Of a stretch of DNA of 64,000 bases, positions 8,372 to 17,115 are shown one piece after another. The notes beneath the pieces were generated by a model. It was given only the letters and a program-made list of their open reading frames with translations. It ran no database searches and had not been told where the DNA came from. The first letter of the stretch is position 1; every line of letters starts with the position of its first letter. The stretch is from Roseibium limicola (GTDB lineage Bacteria > Pseudomonadota > Alphaproteobacteria > Rhizobiales > Stappiaceae): positions 620,001 to 684,000 of the forward strand of contig NZ_JAFLNF010000001.1 of NCBI RefSeq assembly GCF_017313085.1. Direction: 5' to 3'. A program made the translations under genes and the position numbers.

Positions 8372-9261
8372 TGCAACGGATCAAACTCAACTCGGATCTG
8401 GACTTCAGCCGTCTGGTCTATGGCATGTGGCGCCTCGGCGACGATGCCGACACCTCGTCGGCTTTCGTCGAAAAGAAGATCCAGACCTGTCTTGACCAAG
8501 GCATCACCACCTTCGATCAGGCCGACATTTACGGCGGCTATCGGGCCGAAGCCGTTCTCGGCGGCGCTCTCAAGGCCAACAAGGCTCTGCGCTCGAAGAT
8601 GGAAATCGTCACCAAATGCGACATCGTCGCGCCTGCGGGACGACACTCGGCTGCAAAGGTGAAGCACTATGACACTTCACGGGCACACATCGAGGCATCC
8701 GTCGAAAGCTCCTTGAGCGATATGGGCATCGACCACATCGACCTGCTTCTGATCCACCGCCCGGACCCTTTCATGGACCATCATGAAACCGGTGCAACGC
8801 TCGATGATCTGGTGAAGAGCGGCAAGGTGCGCCATGTCGGCGTCTCAAACTTCCGTCCCTGGGATTGGGAACTTCTACAATCGGCCATGGCGACGCAGCT
8901 GGCGACCAACCAGATTGAAATCAGCCTGGGTGAACTCGGCCCGTTTATCAACGGTGACCTTGCCTTCCACCAACGGCTTGGCACCAAACTTATGGCCTGG
9001 TCCCCACTGGGTGGAGGCGCCTTGATGACCGGCGCGGGTCCGCTGGCCGGCGTACTGGACGAGATCGCGGCCGAACAGAATGTGGATCGCGCAGCCGTTG
9101 CTGTCGCCTTCCTGCTCGCCCACCCGGCCGGCTTGTTGCCGGTTCTCGGCACCAACAATCCGGAGCGCATTGCGCGGATCTCAGACAGCCTCATGGTGAA
9201 GCTCGACCGCCAGACCTGGTTCCGCCTTTACGAAGCTGCGCTGGGAAAAGAGGTGCCTTGA
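8371..9261 (+). CDS. smoB: Aldo/keto reductase; 6-oxo-glucose reductase candidate
   Basis: 296-residue (beta/alpha)8 aldo/keto reductase with the catalytic tetrad Asp49, Tyr54 (FDQADIYGGY), Lys82 (VTKCD) and His129 (LLLIHRPDP). Its N-terminus (MQRIKL, LVYGMWRLGDDADTS) and GRHSAAKVKHYDTS segment resemble SmoB of the sulfo-SMO pathway, which reduces 6-oxo-glucose to glucose with NAD(P)H. It overlaps the upstream monooxygenase by one base and shares one base with the following flavin reductase start, so the three are translationally coupled. A reductase acting on the desulfonation product is the simplest reading. Confidence 0.8.
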   Translation: MQRIKLNSDLDFSRLVYGMWRLGDDADTSSAFVEKKIQTCLDQGITTFDQADIYGGYRAEAVLGGALKANKALRSKMEIVTKCDIVAPAGRHSAAKVKHYDTSRAHIEASVESSLSDMGIDHIDLLLIHRPDPFMDHHETGATLDDLVKSGKVRHVGVSNFRPWDWELLQSAMATQLATNQIEISLGELGPFINGDLAFHQRLGTKLMAWSPLGGGALMTGAGPLAGVLDEIAAEQNVDRAAVAVAFLLAHPAGLLPVLGTNNPERIARISDSLMVKLDRQTWFRLYEAALGKEVP

Positions 9262-9776
9262 TGAACATGCAGACACGCCCTCCTGCAATCAGCTTCCAAC
9301 CCGACGACCAGAACACCCGCCTGTTGCGTGATGCCTTCGGTCGGTTTGCGACCGGCGTCACCGTGGTCACGGCCGCCTCTGAGGATGGTCCGGTTGGCAT
9401 GACGGTGAACAGCTTTTCATCTGTTTCTCTGTCGCCGCCGCTGGTTCTATGGGCGGCTGACAAGAGCTCGCGGCGGTCGTCCTATTTCGAAACGGCAGAA
9501 TATTTCGCCATTCATGTGCTGAGCAACGAGCAGGCCGACCTGTGCAAGGGCTTTGCCAAGGAGGCACAGGCTTTCGAAGGACTTGATGTGACAACCAATG
9601 CGCAGGGCGTACCACTGATTGAGAACTGCCTGGCGCGGTTCGAATGCAGCCGCTTCGCTGCCTACGATGGCGGCGATCACGTCATCCTGCTGGGACAGGT
9701 TATCAATGCGGAAATGCGGGAGGGAGAGGCCCTGACATTTTTTGCAGGCAAGTTGGGGCAAATCGGGCAATCATAA
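9261..9776 (+). CDS. smoA: Flavin reductase (HpaC-like) partner of the monooxygenase
   Basis: 171-residue split-barrel flavin reductase. It has FGRFATGVTVVTA near the N-terminus, GMTVNSFSSVSLSPPLVLW for FMN binding, FAIHVLSNEQADLCKGFA, and a GGDHVILLGQV segment near the C-terminus. It supplies FMNH2 from NAD(P)H to two-component monooxygenases. I start at the ATG at 9261, which overlaps the previous stop. Its position directly after the LLM monooxygenase and AKR makes it the SmoA equivalent. Confidence 0.85.
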   Translation: MNMQTRPPAISFQPDDQNTRLLRDAFGRFATGVTVVTAASEDGPVGMTVNSFSSVSLSPPLVLWAADKSSRRSSYFETAEYFAIHVLSNEQADLCKGFAKEAQAFEGLDVTTNAQGVPLIENCLARFECSRFAAYDGGDHVILLGQVINAEMREGEALTFFAGKLGQIGQS

Positions 9777-9827
9777 GTGACGGTAAGCGGCGGCCGAAAC
9801 GCCGGATAAAAGACTGGGAGGAAATAC

Positions 9828-10430
9828 ATGGGGCTATTGCTCGCGGCCCTGCGCCCCTTGGCGGTGATGAACGAAAACGTTCTCACCCTGGGCCGTACCG
9901 TCGGATGCCTGGCCATGGCATTGATGGTGGTCGCCATTCTGGTGCAGGTGTTCTTTCGCTATGTCTTGAACAATGCCTTGCCCTGGCCGGATGAAGCTGC
10001 ACGCTTTGCAATGCTCTGGATGACGGGCCTGATGGCGCCGACGGCGCTACGCAGAGGTGGCTTTGTTGCAATCGACATGCTGCACCGCTTCATTCCCCAT
10101 TTCCTTGCCCAACTGCTCAATCTATTTTTGCTGACCATCAGCCTGCTTGTTCTTTGCGTTGCCGTGAAAATCGGCTGCAATGAGGTCACCGGTTTCGGTG
10201 GTCGTTTTGCCACTGCGTCCCTGCATATTCCCTTCAGCCTCGACTTTAGCCAATGGCACCGGGTACCGCGTTCATGGATGATGGCATCGCTTCTGGTCGG
10301 CTGTACCTTGCTGGTCATGGTCAACATTGAGCTGATCATACGATCCCTCATCGGGCTATTGGGCGGATATTCGAAGCTTCCACCCATTCCGGAAGCCGAA
10401 ACCGATGAACTTCCGGCAGGGGCTGAGTGA
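9828..10430 (+). CDS. TRAP transporter small membrane subunit (DctQ type)
   Basis: 200 residues with about four transmembrane helices and the DctQ features RYVLNNALPWPDEAARFAMLW and ALRRGGFVAIDMLHRF. It is longer than the usual 160-180 because of a loop around the third helix. The ATG at 9828 has a strong GGGAGGAAA ribosome site. The stop TGA overlaps the start of the large subunit. Located 51 nt after the flavin reductase, it is part of the desulfonation operon and would help import the sulfosugar. Confidence 0.88.
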   Translation: MGLLLAALRPLAVMNENVLTLGRTVGCLAMALMVVAILVQVFFRYVLNNALPWPDEAARFAMLWMTGLMAPTALRRGGFVAIDMLHRFIPHFLAQLLNLFLLTISLLVLCVAVKIGCNEVTGFGGRFATASLHIPFSLDFSQWHRVPRSWMMASLLVGCTLLVMVNIELIIRSLIGLLGGYSKLPPIPEAETDELPAGAE

Positions 10431-11719
10431 TGCTGATCTGGTTCCTCCCCGTCTTCCTGGTCTTTTTGCTGGTCGGCCTGCCGGTGTTTTTCGGCCTGCT
10501 CGCCGCACCGGGGCTGCTGCTCTGGATGAATGGCCAGGAGCGAGACATCACGCTGTTATATCGAAACGTCTACAATGGGATGGACAGCTTCCCCCTGATG
10601 GCGATCCCGTTTTTCATGTTGGCAGGCGAATTGATGAACCGGGGCGGTATCACGCTTCGACTGGTGGAATTCTCGCAAGCGCTCATGGGCCACCTGCGCG
10701 GCGGACTGGCGCATGTCAACGTGCTGTCTTCCATGCTGTTTGCCGGGCTCTCGGGATCGGCTGTCGCTGACACCTCAGCCCTTGGGTCCATGCTGATCCC
10801 GGCGATGGAAAAGCAGGGCTACAGCCGCCGCTTCGCAGCTGCCATCACCGCAGCAAGTTCCGTCATCGGTCCAATCATCCCGCCGTCCGGTATCATGATC
10901 ATCTATGCCTATGTGATGGGCGAGAGCGTCGCAGCCCTCTTCCTCGCCGGCATCGTACCTGGCGTGCTCGTAGGTCTGGGCTTGATGGGCATGGTCAAGC
11001 TGATGGCAGATCGCTACGACTTCCCTGTCGCCTCACGCAAGCAGACTTGGGGTGAGCGTGGGCAGGCGGGCCTGAAAGCTTTCTTCCCACTCCTCACGCC
11101 AGTGATCATCCTCGGCGGCATCTTGGGCGGCGTCTTTACGCCAACAGAAGCTGCAGCCGTGGCCGTGGCCTATGCGTTGCTCATCGGCCTGTTTGTCCTG
11201 CGCACCCTGACGCTCAAGGAGATTCCGGACGTATTGAACCGCGCCGGCATCACCTCTGCAGTGGTGCTGCTGCTGGTTGGCGCAGCCATGGCCTTCAAGA
11301 CAGTCGTCAGCCTGTCCCACGCACCGGAGATCATGGCTGAGACCATTCTGGCTCTCTCGGACAATCCGCTTGTTCTGCTGTTCCTGATCAATCTGCTGCT
11401 CTTCGTCGTCGGCATGTTTCTCGACGCAGGCCCAGCCATCATCATTCTGGGGCCCATTCTGGGGCCGATCTTCACCAACCTGGGTGTTGACCCGATCCAT
11501 TTCGCCATCATCATGAGCGTCAATCTGACGATCGGATTGGCCACGCCGCCCATGGGGCTGGTGTTGTTTGTGGCCGCATCCGTTTCGCGGGAGAAAGTAG
11601 AGAACATTGCGCGGGCCATCCTGCCTTTTCTCGCCGTCGAGATCGCAGTCATCTTCCTGGTGACCTACATCCCGGCCCTGTCCATGACCATTCCGCGACT
11701 AACCGGGTTTGCTGACTGA
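10430..11719 (+). CDS. TRAP transporter large membrane subunit (DctM type)
   Basis: 429 residues, about 12 hydrophobic segments. Family motifs are PLMAIPFFMLAGELMNRGGIT, MLFAGLSGSAVADTSALGS, ITAASSVIGPIIPPSGIMIIYA and the C-terminal GLATPPMGLVLFVAASVS. It is the ion-coupled transport core that works with the binding protein encoded next. The start is the ATG at 10430, one base inside the small-subunit stop. Confidence 0.93.
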   Translation: MLIWFLPVFLVFLLVGLPVFFGLLAAPGLLLWMNGQERDITLLYRNVYNGMDSFPLMAIPFFMLAGELMNRGGITLRLVEFSQALMGHLRGGLAHVNVLSSMLFAGLSGSAVADTSALGSMLIPAMEKQGYSRRFAAAITAASSVIGPIIPPSGIMIIYAYVMGESVAALFLAGIVPGVLVGLGLMGMVKLMADRYDFPVASRKQTWGERGQAGLKAFFPLLTPVIILGGILGGVFTPTEAAAVAVAYALLIGLFVLRTLTLKEIPDVLNRAGITSAVVLLLVGAAMAFKTVVSLSHAPEIMAETILALSDNPLVLLFLINLLLFVVGMFLDAGPAIIILGPILGPIFTNLGVDPIHFAIIMSVNLTIGLATPPMGLVLFVAASVSREKVENIARAILPFLAVEIAVIFLVTYIPALSMTIPRLTGFAD

Positions 11720-11743
11720 CTTTTTATAAAAAGGGAGGACTAT

Positions 11744-12802
11744 ATGCTGAAATCAACTCTGAAGACCCTGACCGTGGCGGCCATGCTGGCCAGCTCTACC
11801 CTGGGGGCCATGGCGGCGGATTACACGCTCCGCGCCACGGCAAACTCCAACGAAAACGATGAAGACTACGACGGACTTGTCGTCTTCAAAAACTACGTCG
11901 AAGCTGCCAGCAACGGTGCCATCGAAGTCGAGCTTTTCATCGGCACACAGCTTTGCTCCAATGGTGCAGAGTGCCTGCAGGGCGTTGCTGAAGGTACCAT
12001 CGATATCTACATATCCACGTCGGGCGGAGCCTCGGGTATTTTCCCATATGTGCAGGTTCTTGACCTGCCCTATCTGATGGCCGATGACCGGATTGCCGAG
12101 CATGTGCTCTCCGGCGACTTCACCCGCAAAATGCGCGAGATGGCACTCGAAGACAGTGACAACTCAATTCGCCTGATGACCATCGGCAACACCGGTGGCT
12201 GGCGCAACTTCGCCAACACCAAGCACCGCATCGCTTCGCCGTCAGATATGGAAGGCCTGAAGATCCGCACGGTTGTCGCTGATCTGCCGCAGGAGCTGGT
12301 CAAGGCACTTGGTGCCTCCCCGACCCCGATCCCGTGGCCGGAACTTTTCACCTCCTTCCAGACAGGTGTCGTCGAAGGCTCCAAGAACGGCATCACCGAC
12401 ATCATGAACATGAAGTTCCCCGATGCCGGCCTGAAGTATGTCACCCTCGACGGTCATGCCTATATGGGCGCTCTGTGGTGGATGAACAATCAGAAGTTCC
12501 TCGACATGCCGGAAGACCAGCGTCGAGTCGTCGTCGACGGCTTCTATGCCCTTCAGCAGGCAACCTTCGCCTCGCCGAAGCGCAAGTCCATCGCAGCCTA
12601 TGAAGAGTTCGTGGCCGATGGCGGCGACCTTTACGTTCCGACCCCGGAGGAAAAAGCCGCTTTCAAGGAAGCAGCGACCCCGGTATTCGACTGGTTCAAG
12701 GGTAATGTGAACCGCGGCGATGAAATCCTAAGCGCGCTGGAAACCTCGGTTGCAGCAGCTGAGGAAGACATCAATGCAGCCCGCGATGCCGACATGAAGT
12801 AA
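11744..12802 (+). CDS. TRAP transporter periplasmic binding protein (DctP type); sulfosugar candidate
   Basis: 352-residue precursor. The signal peptide spans about residues 1-24 (VAAMLASSTLGAMAA). The mature protein has the DctP core GGWRNFANTKHRIASPSDMEGLKIRT followed by the substrate-contact segment GASPTPIPWPELFTSFQTGVVEG. Two cysteines close together (QLCSNGAEC) could form a disulfide. It ends the operon before a strong terminator. Ligand is inferred from context: sulfoquinovose or sulfoquinovosyl glycerol, whose charged sulfonate could take the place of the carboxylate usual for TRAP ligands. Confidence 0.88.
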   Translation: MLKSTLKTLTVAAMLASSTLGAMAADYTLRATANSNENDEDYDGLVVFKNYVEAASNGAIEVELFIGTQLCSNGAECLQGVAEGTIDIYISTSGGASGIFPYVQVLDLPYLMADDRIAEHVLSGDFTRKMREMALEDSDNSIRLMTIGNTGGWRNFANTKHRIASPSDMEGLKIRTVVADLPQELVKALGASPTPIPWPELFTSFQTGVVEGSKNGITDIMNMKFPDAGLKYVTLDGHAYMGALWWMNNQKFLDMPEDQRRVVVDGFYALQQATFASPKRKSIAAYEEFVADGGDLYVPTPEEKAAFKEAATPVFDWFKGNVNRGDEILSALETSVAAAEEDINAARDADMK

Positions 12803-12826
12803 ACACCTCATCTGAGCGTTGAAACC

Positions 12827-12864
12827 AAAAGAGCCCGGGAGACTGATCTCCCGGGCTCTTTTTT
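12827..12864. terminator. Bidirectional terminator between the TRAP operon and BCCT gene
   Basis: A perfect 12-bp stem (12831-12842 with 12847-12858, core GAGCCCGGGAGA) closed by CTGA, with AAAA before and TTTTTT after, between convergent genes. Confidence 0.9.
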
Positions 12865-12884
12865 ATCTGGCTGAAGAAACCCTG

Positions 12885-14519
12885 TTATCGAGGCTCTTCC
12901 CTTAGTCCCTTGTAGATGGCGTAGCACGCCAGCAGCAGCACGATCGTAAACGGAAGGCCCGTCGACACGGCCATGGCCTGCAGCGCTCCAAGTCCACCAC
13001 CGAGCAGCAGCGCAATTGCGACCAGCCCCTCGAAAACGCACCAGAACACGCGCTGTGGCAGCGGGGAATCCACCTTGCCGCCAGCGGTAATCGTATCAAT
13101 CACCATTGAACCGGAATCCGACGAGGTCACGAAGAACACAATCACCAGAACGATTGCGATGAATGATGTGATCTGGCTCAACGGCAGCTGCTCCAGCATC
13201 AGGAACAGCTTGAGTTCCAGAGTGGCCTCACTGACGGAGGAGATCCCGCCCTGCACGATCTGTTCAATTGCGGTTCCACCGAAAACGCTCATCCAGAAGA
13301 CACAGACCAGCGACGGGATCAGCAGCACGCAGATGATGAATTCACGCACTGTCCGGCCACGGCTGACACGCGCGATGAACATGCCCACGAAAGGCGACCA
13401 GGAGATCCACCAGGCCCAATAGAACGCCGTCCACCCTTGCGAGAAGTTGACATCCTCACGACCAAACGGATTGGCCAGAGCCGGCAGGTTTTCGACATAG
13501 GCGAAAAGGTAATCAACGAAGCCGGTGACGATAGCCATGGTCGGCCCGACAATGACAACAAAAGCCAGAAGCAAGGCCGCAAGGCCCATGTTGATTTCCG
13601 ACAGCATCTTAACGCCGCCGTCGAGGCCACGCAGCACCGAGAAGGTCGCAATGCCGGTGATCGCTGAAATCAGCAGCACCCGAGAGACTTCATTGTTCGG
13701 GATGCCGAAGAGGTATTCCAGACCAGCGTTGGCCTGCTCCGCACCGAAGCCCAACGATGTTGCCAAACCAAAGAGCGTTGCAAACACCGCAACAATATCA
13801 ATGATGTGGCCTGGCCAACCCCAGATGCGCTCACCGAAGATCGGATAGAACACCGACCGCATGGTCAGCGGCAAGCCCTTGTTGTAGGAAAACAACGCCA
13901 GAGCCAGAGCGACAACTGCGTAGATCGCCCAAGGATGAAGCCCCCAGTGAAAAATCGTCGCGGCCATGCCCAGACGCGCAGCCTCGACAGGATCCCCCAC
14001 GGCTGCCCCGAGAGGCGCCCAGTCGGTGCGCGCAGCACCTTCCGTCGCAATGCCCCCCAATGAGGAGTTGAAGTGGGAAATCGGCTCACTGACACCGAAG
14101 AACATCAGGCCGATGCCCATGCCAGCGGCAAACAGCATGGCGAACCATCCTGTATAACCGTAGTCCGGCGTCGCGTCCTTGCCACCCAGGCGCACTTTGC
14201 CCAGCGGAGTGAAGACCAGCACAACGCAGAAAATGACGAAAATATTTGCAGATCCGATAAAGAACCAGTCGAGATTGCCGGTCAGCCAATCCCGCATGCC
14301 GTTAAAGACACCAGCGGCGCGGTCCTGAAGCGCCAGCGTCAGAATAACAAAGGCGGCAATCGAAAGTCCGGAAATCAGAAAGACCGGATTGTGGACATCC
14401 ACCCCAAAAGGGCCCCACTTCGTTTCAATGTTATCCTGACCGATCTCGTAATCGGTCTCGATCATGTTTACCGGCCCCTCGGGCTCGGGAATGCCGGTGC
14501 CGTTGTCTGTTGAACTCAT
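12885..14519 (-). CDS. BCCT-family transporter (betaine/choline/carnitine type)
   Basis: 544 residues with 12 predicted membrane helices. The fourth-helix glycine motif GMGIGLMFFG (133-142) is of the BetP type, which is associated with Na+ coupling. The eighth-helix signature YWAWWISWSPFVGMFIARVS (367-386) contains the conserved Trp box of the substrate site. I start at MSSTDNG (14519); the frame is open further upstream but lacks family similarity there. Likely substrates are glycine betaine, choline, or possibly a sulfonium or sulfonate such as DMSP or taurine. It stands alone, with no adjacent regulator. Confidence 0.9.
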   Translation of the reverse strand: MSSTDNGTGIPEPEGPVNMIETDYEIGQDNIETKWGPFGVDVHNPVFLISGLSIAAFVILTLALQDRAAGVFNGMRDWLTGNLDWFFIGSANIFVIFCVVLVFTPLGKVRLGGKDATPDYGYTGWFAMLFAAGMGIGLMFFGVSEPISHFNSSLGGIATEGAARTDWAPLGAAVGDPVEAARLGMAATIFHWGLHPWAIYAVVALALALFSYNKGLPLTMRSVFYPIFGERIWGWPGHIIDIVAVFATLFGLATSLGFGAEQANAGLEYLFGIPNNEVSRVLLISAITGIATFSVLRGLDGGVKMLSEINMGLAALLLAFVVIVGPTMAIVTGFVDYLFAYVENLPALANPFGREDVNFSQGWTAFYWAWWISWSPFVGMFIARVSRGRTVREFIICVLLIPSLVCVFWMSVFGGTAIEQIVQGGISSVSEATLELKLFLMLEQLPLSQITSFIAIVLVIVFFVTSSDSGSMVIDTITAGGKVDSPLPQRVFWCVFEGLVAIALLLGGGLGALQAMAVSTGLPFTIVLLLACYAIYKGLREEPR

Positions 14520-15095
14520 GTTTTCATCCCATTTTTCGTGGTCTTTCTGGCAGGCTGCACAGGCCTCAAAACACCCTGTACACACTCTTCCAACAGGATG
14601 AGTGTGCAAAACAGGCTTTCGAAACACGCAGCAAGACGCCCCCCATTGGACGGCCAGAAACGCACGGGAGAGTGTGTCGGCATTACGACAAAATCTGTGC
14701 CCCCGTCTGATCAATTGTTTCGCCGGGTTTCGGTTCCAAAATCAGGGCATTCGAACTGCGAAAAGTCTGCCGCGGAAAGGAATACCTGACCATGAGCTTC
14801 GCTGAGCGCGCCCTAGGCGTTTCGTCAAAACGCGAAAGCCACATGCCGGAAGTCAGTCAAAACAGCTGCCGCACGTGCCAGCAACCCGCAAAAGCAATTC
14901 CGGCCATCGTGCATATTTCGGTCCCCTCGGTAAACAGCTGACGCAGAATTAGTTTTGGTAACTCTTAGGACCAATTGAATATTGCCGTGCATTTCAAAAA
15001 CAAGACGCCGTCAAAGTTGAAAGATTTTTTGTATTTCACGACGAGAAAATCAAATGTTCCGATACAAAATTAAAATGCATCGTGAAAATTCCAAA
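14520..15095. other. Non-coding stretch upstream of the BCCT gene
   Basis: About 580 nt with no convincing gene; three short overlapping frames near 14510-14805 lack codon bias and similarity. It holds an inverted repeat CACACTC (14581-14587) and GAGTGTG (14600-14606) about 60 nt upstream of the BCCT start, possibly an operator or leader hairpin. The segment 14990-15095 is noticeably AT-rich. Confidence 0.5.
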
Positions 15096-15126
15096 TAAAA
15101 ACCCGCTGCGAGAGACTCACAGCGGG
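15096..15126 (-). terminator. Terminator after the yghU-like gene
   Basis: CCCGCTG (15102-15108) pairs with CAGCGGG (15120-15126). Read on the minus strand it is followed by five T, 51 nt past the stop of the glutathione transferase gene. Confidence 0.8.
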
Positions 15127-15176
15127 CAGGTTTGATCATGAAACTTCTGTTTCACAGAAGAAAACAGGTCAATCAG

Positions 15177-16019
15177 TCAGTCCAGATCATTCGCATCATG
15201 ACGCTCTGCAACCTGTTCGCTTTCCTCACCAAAGACGCGGTTCACACGACGGCCGCGCTTGACCGCCGGACGCTCGTCCAGTTCTTTAGCCCAGCGTATG
15301 AGGTTCGGGTACTCATGGACAGAGAGGAATTCGGCAGCATCGTAGAGACGCCCAAGCACCAGCTGACCATACCAGGGCCAGATCGCAATATCGGCAATGG
15401 TATACTCGTCACCGGCAACGTACTTGTTCTTGGTCAAAGCCTTTTCAAGCACATCGAGCTGACGCTTTGTTTCCATCGTAAACCGGTTGATTGGATACTC
15501 GTACTTCTCCGGTGCGTAGGCATAAAAATGCCCGAAGCCACCACCGAGATAGGGCGCGGAGCCCATCTGCCAAAACAGCCAGTTAAGCGTTTCCGCCCGT
15601 GCTGCGCCATCCTTTGGCAGAAATGCCCCGAATTTCTCCGCCAGATGCATCAGGATTGAACCGGATTCAAACACCCGAATCGGCTTTTCACCGCTATGAT
15701 CCATCATGGCCGGGATCTTCGAGTTCGGGTTGACGTCAACAAAGCCGCTGCCGAACTGGTCGCCTTCGTTGATACGGATCAGCCAGGCGTCATACTCGGC
15801 ACCCTTGTGGCCGGCAGCCAGAAGCTCTTCCAGCATCACCGTCACTTTGACGCCATTCGGCGTTGCCAAGGAATAAACCTGGAACGGGTGCTTGCCGACC
15901 GGCAGCTCCTTGTCATGAGTGGCCCCGGACACCGGCCGATTGATATTGGCGAACTTTCCGCCGCTCGGGGCTTCCTGGGTCCAAACTTTGGGCGGTGTGT
16001 AGCTGCTGGTCTCGGTCAT
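15177..16019 (-). CDS. yghU: Glutathione transferase / disulfide-bond oxidoreductase YghU type
   Basis: 280-residue cytosolic GST-fold enzyme. FANINRPVSGATHDKELPVGKH and the thioredoxin-like region (YSLATPNGVKVTVMLEELL) match E. coli YghU closely, as do VDVNPNSKIPAMMDH, RVFESGSILMHLAEKFG and GGGFGHFYAYAP. The C-terminal helical domain includes FVAGDEYTIADIAIWPWYG-like residues. YghU-type (Nu-class) enzymes use two glutathiones and act as disulfide-bond reductases. It is monocistronic between two terminators. Confidence 0.93.
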   Translation of the reverse strand: MTETSSYTPPKVWTQEAPSGGKFANINRPVSGATHDKELPVGKHPFQVYSLATPNGVKVTVMLEELLAAGHKGAEYDAWLIRINEGDQFGSGFVDVNPNSKIPAMMDHSGEKPIRVFESGSILMHLAEKFGAFLPKDGAARAETLNWLFWQMGSAPYLGGGFGHFYAYAPEKYEYPINRFTMETKRQLDVLEKALTKNKYVAGDEYTIADIAIWPWYGQLVLGRLYDAAEFLSVHEYPNLIRWAKELDERPAVKRGRRVNRVFGEESEQVAERHDANDLD

Positions 16020-16127
16020 GATAAATCACTTCCCCTGGGCTGAATTCAATTGCGTCGGCGGACTGAAGCCGCAAATGTCCTGTCAGATATGTAAGGTAGC
16101 CTGATCGGTTTCAACGGGTATCAACGC

Positions 16128-16164
16128 AAAAGGACACACTTTGCGTCCGCAAAATGTGTCCTCT
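16128..16164 (-). terminator. Terminator of the minus-strand fucose operon
   Basis: AGGACACA (16131-16138) pairs with TGTGTCCT (16155-16162), with an inner TTTGC/GCAAA stem. On the minus strand it is followed by four T. It is the first hairpin past the FAH-family gene. Confidence 0.65.
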
Positions 16165-16187
16165 CGTCTCATCACGTCAAACGCCTA

Positions 16188-17042
16188 TCAGGCTTTGACG
16201 ACTTTCTGTGTCTGGCTGCCAAGCTTGTCGATACCAAGCGTCATGACTTCACCACCCTTCAGATAGACAGGCGGCTTCTGCCCCATACCGACGCCCGGAG
16301 GGGTGCCCGTGGAGATCACGTCACCTGGCTGCAGGCTCATGAACTTGCTCAGGTAGGACACCAGGAAAGGCACCTTGTAAACCATCGTCGAGGAGGAGCC
16401 GTTCTGATAGCGTTTGCCATCAACTTCCAGCCACATGTCAAGATTGTTGAAATCGCCGACTTCATCCTTGGTCACCAGCCACGGGCCAAGCGGGCCGAAG
16501 GTGTCACAGCCTTTGCCCTTGTCCCAGGTGCCGGAACGCTCGATCTGATATTCACGCTCGGACACATCGTTGACTACGCAGAAGCCTGCCACATGGTCCA
16601 TGGCATCAGCTTCTTCAATGTAGCGACCGCCTTTGCCGATCACGATGGCAAGTTCAACTTCCCAATCCGTCTTCTGCGAGCCACGTGGAATTTCAACGTC
16701 ATCGTCCGGGCCGACAATGGCCGAGGTCCACTTGTTGAAGACAACCGGCTCAGGCGGAACTTCCAGACCGGACTCCGCAGCATGGTCGGAGTAGTTCAGA
16801 CCGATACAAATGAACTTGCCAACGCTGCCGACGCAGGGCCCGAGGCGCAAGTCTTCCTGCGGCGTACCCGCCACAACCGGCAACGCCGCTATGTCCGCCT
16901 TGGAAAGTTTGTCCAGAGCTTCCGGCAGCAAAGACTCACCAGCAATATCCGACACCAGAGAGGACAGGTCACGCACCAGGTTCGTGTCGTCAAGAAGTCC
17001 GGGCTTTTCCTGTCCCGGAGCGCCATACCGCAGCAGTTTCAT
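16188..17042 (-). CDS. FAH-family hydrolase; 2,4-diketo-3-deoxy-L-fuconate hydrolase candidate
   Basis: 284-residue fumarylacetoacetate-hydrolase-fold enzyme. CIGLNYSDHAAESG (about 79-92) leads the core domain. Metal ligands are readable as Glu128 and Glu130 (KTDWEVELAIVIGKG) and Asp159 (VVNDVSERE). GTPPGVGMGQKPPVYLKGGE closes the active site. In the non-phosphorylative L-fucose pathway this family cleaves 2,4-diketo-3-deoxy-L-fuconate to pyruvate and L-lactate. It is last in an operon with a CUT2 importer, an SDR and a UxaA-type dehydratase, which are the preceding steps. Confidence 0.83.
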   Translation of the reverse strand: MKLLRYGAPGQEKPGLLDDTNLVRDLSSLVSDIAGESLLPEALDKLSKADIAALPVVAGTPQEDLRLGPCVGSVGKFICIGLNYSDHAAESGLEVPPEPVVFNKWTSAIVGPDDDVEIPRGSQKTDWEVELAIVIGKGGRYIEEADAMDHVAGFCVVNDVSEREYQIERSGTWDKGKGCDTFGPLGPWLVTKDEVGDFNNLDMWLEVDGKRYQNGSSSTMVYKVPFLVSYLSKFMSLQPGDVISTGTPPGVGMGQKPPVYLKGGEVMTLGIDKLGSQTQKVVKA

Positions 17043-17068
17043 GAAGTTTCTTCCCTTGGAATTGGCGA

Positions 17069-17091
17069 CCCGGCACCACAGGGATGCCGGG
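17069..17091 (-). other. Intercistronic hairpin after the sugar-binding-protein gene
   Basis: CCCGGCA (17069-17075) pairs with TGCCGGG (17085-17091) in the 73-nt gap between the binding-protein and FAH genes, with no T run. It is probably an mRNA-stabilising or attenuating structure that favours binding-protein expression. Confidence 0.5.
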
Positions 17092-17115
17092 CCGATTGGA
17101 TCTCGTCAAAAAAGA

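Noticed and set aside
11720..11733. CTTTTTATAAAAAG palindrome before the sulfosugar TRAP binding-protein gene
   Set aside because: It overlaps the ribosome site and is pure A/T in the core; chance is likely in a 24-nt gap and it is not a convincing terminator.
14510..14805. Three overlapping short frames upstream of the BCCT gene
   Set aside because: They overlap one another, differ in frame, lack ribosome sites and show no family features; the stretch is treated as a leader/regulatory region.
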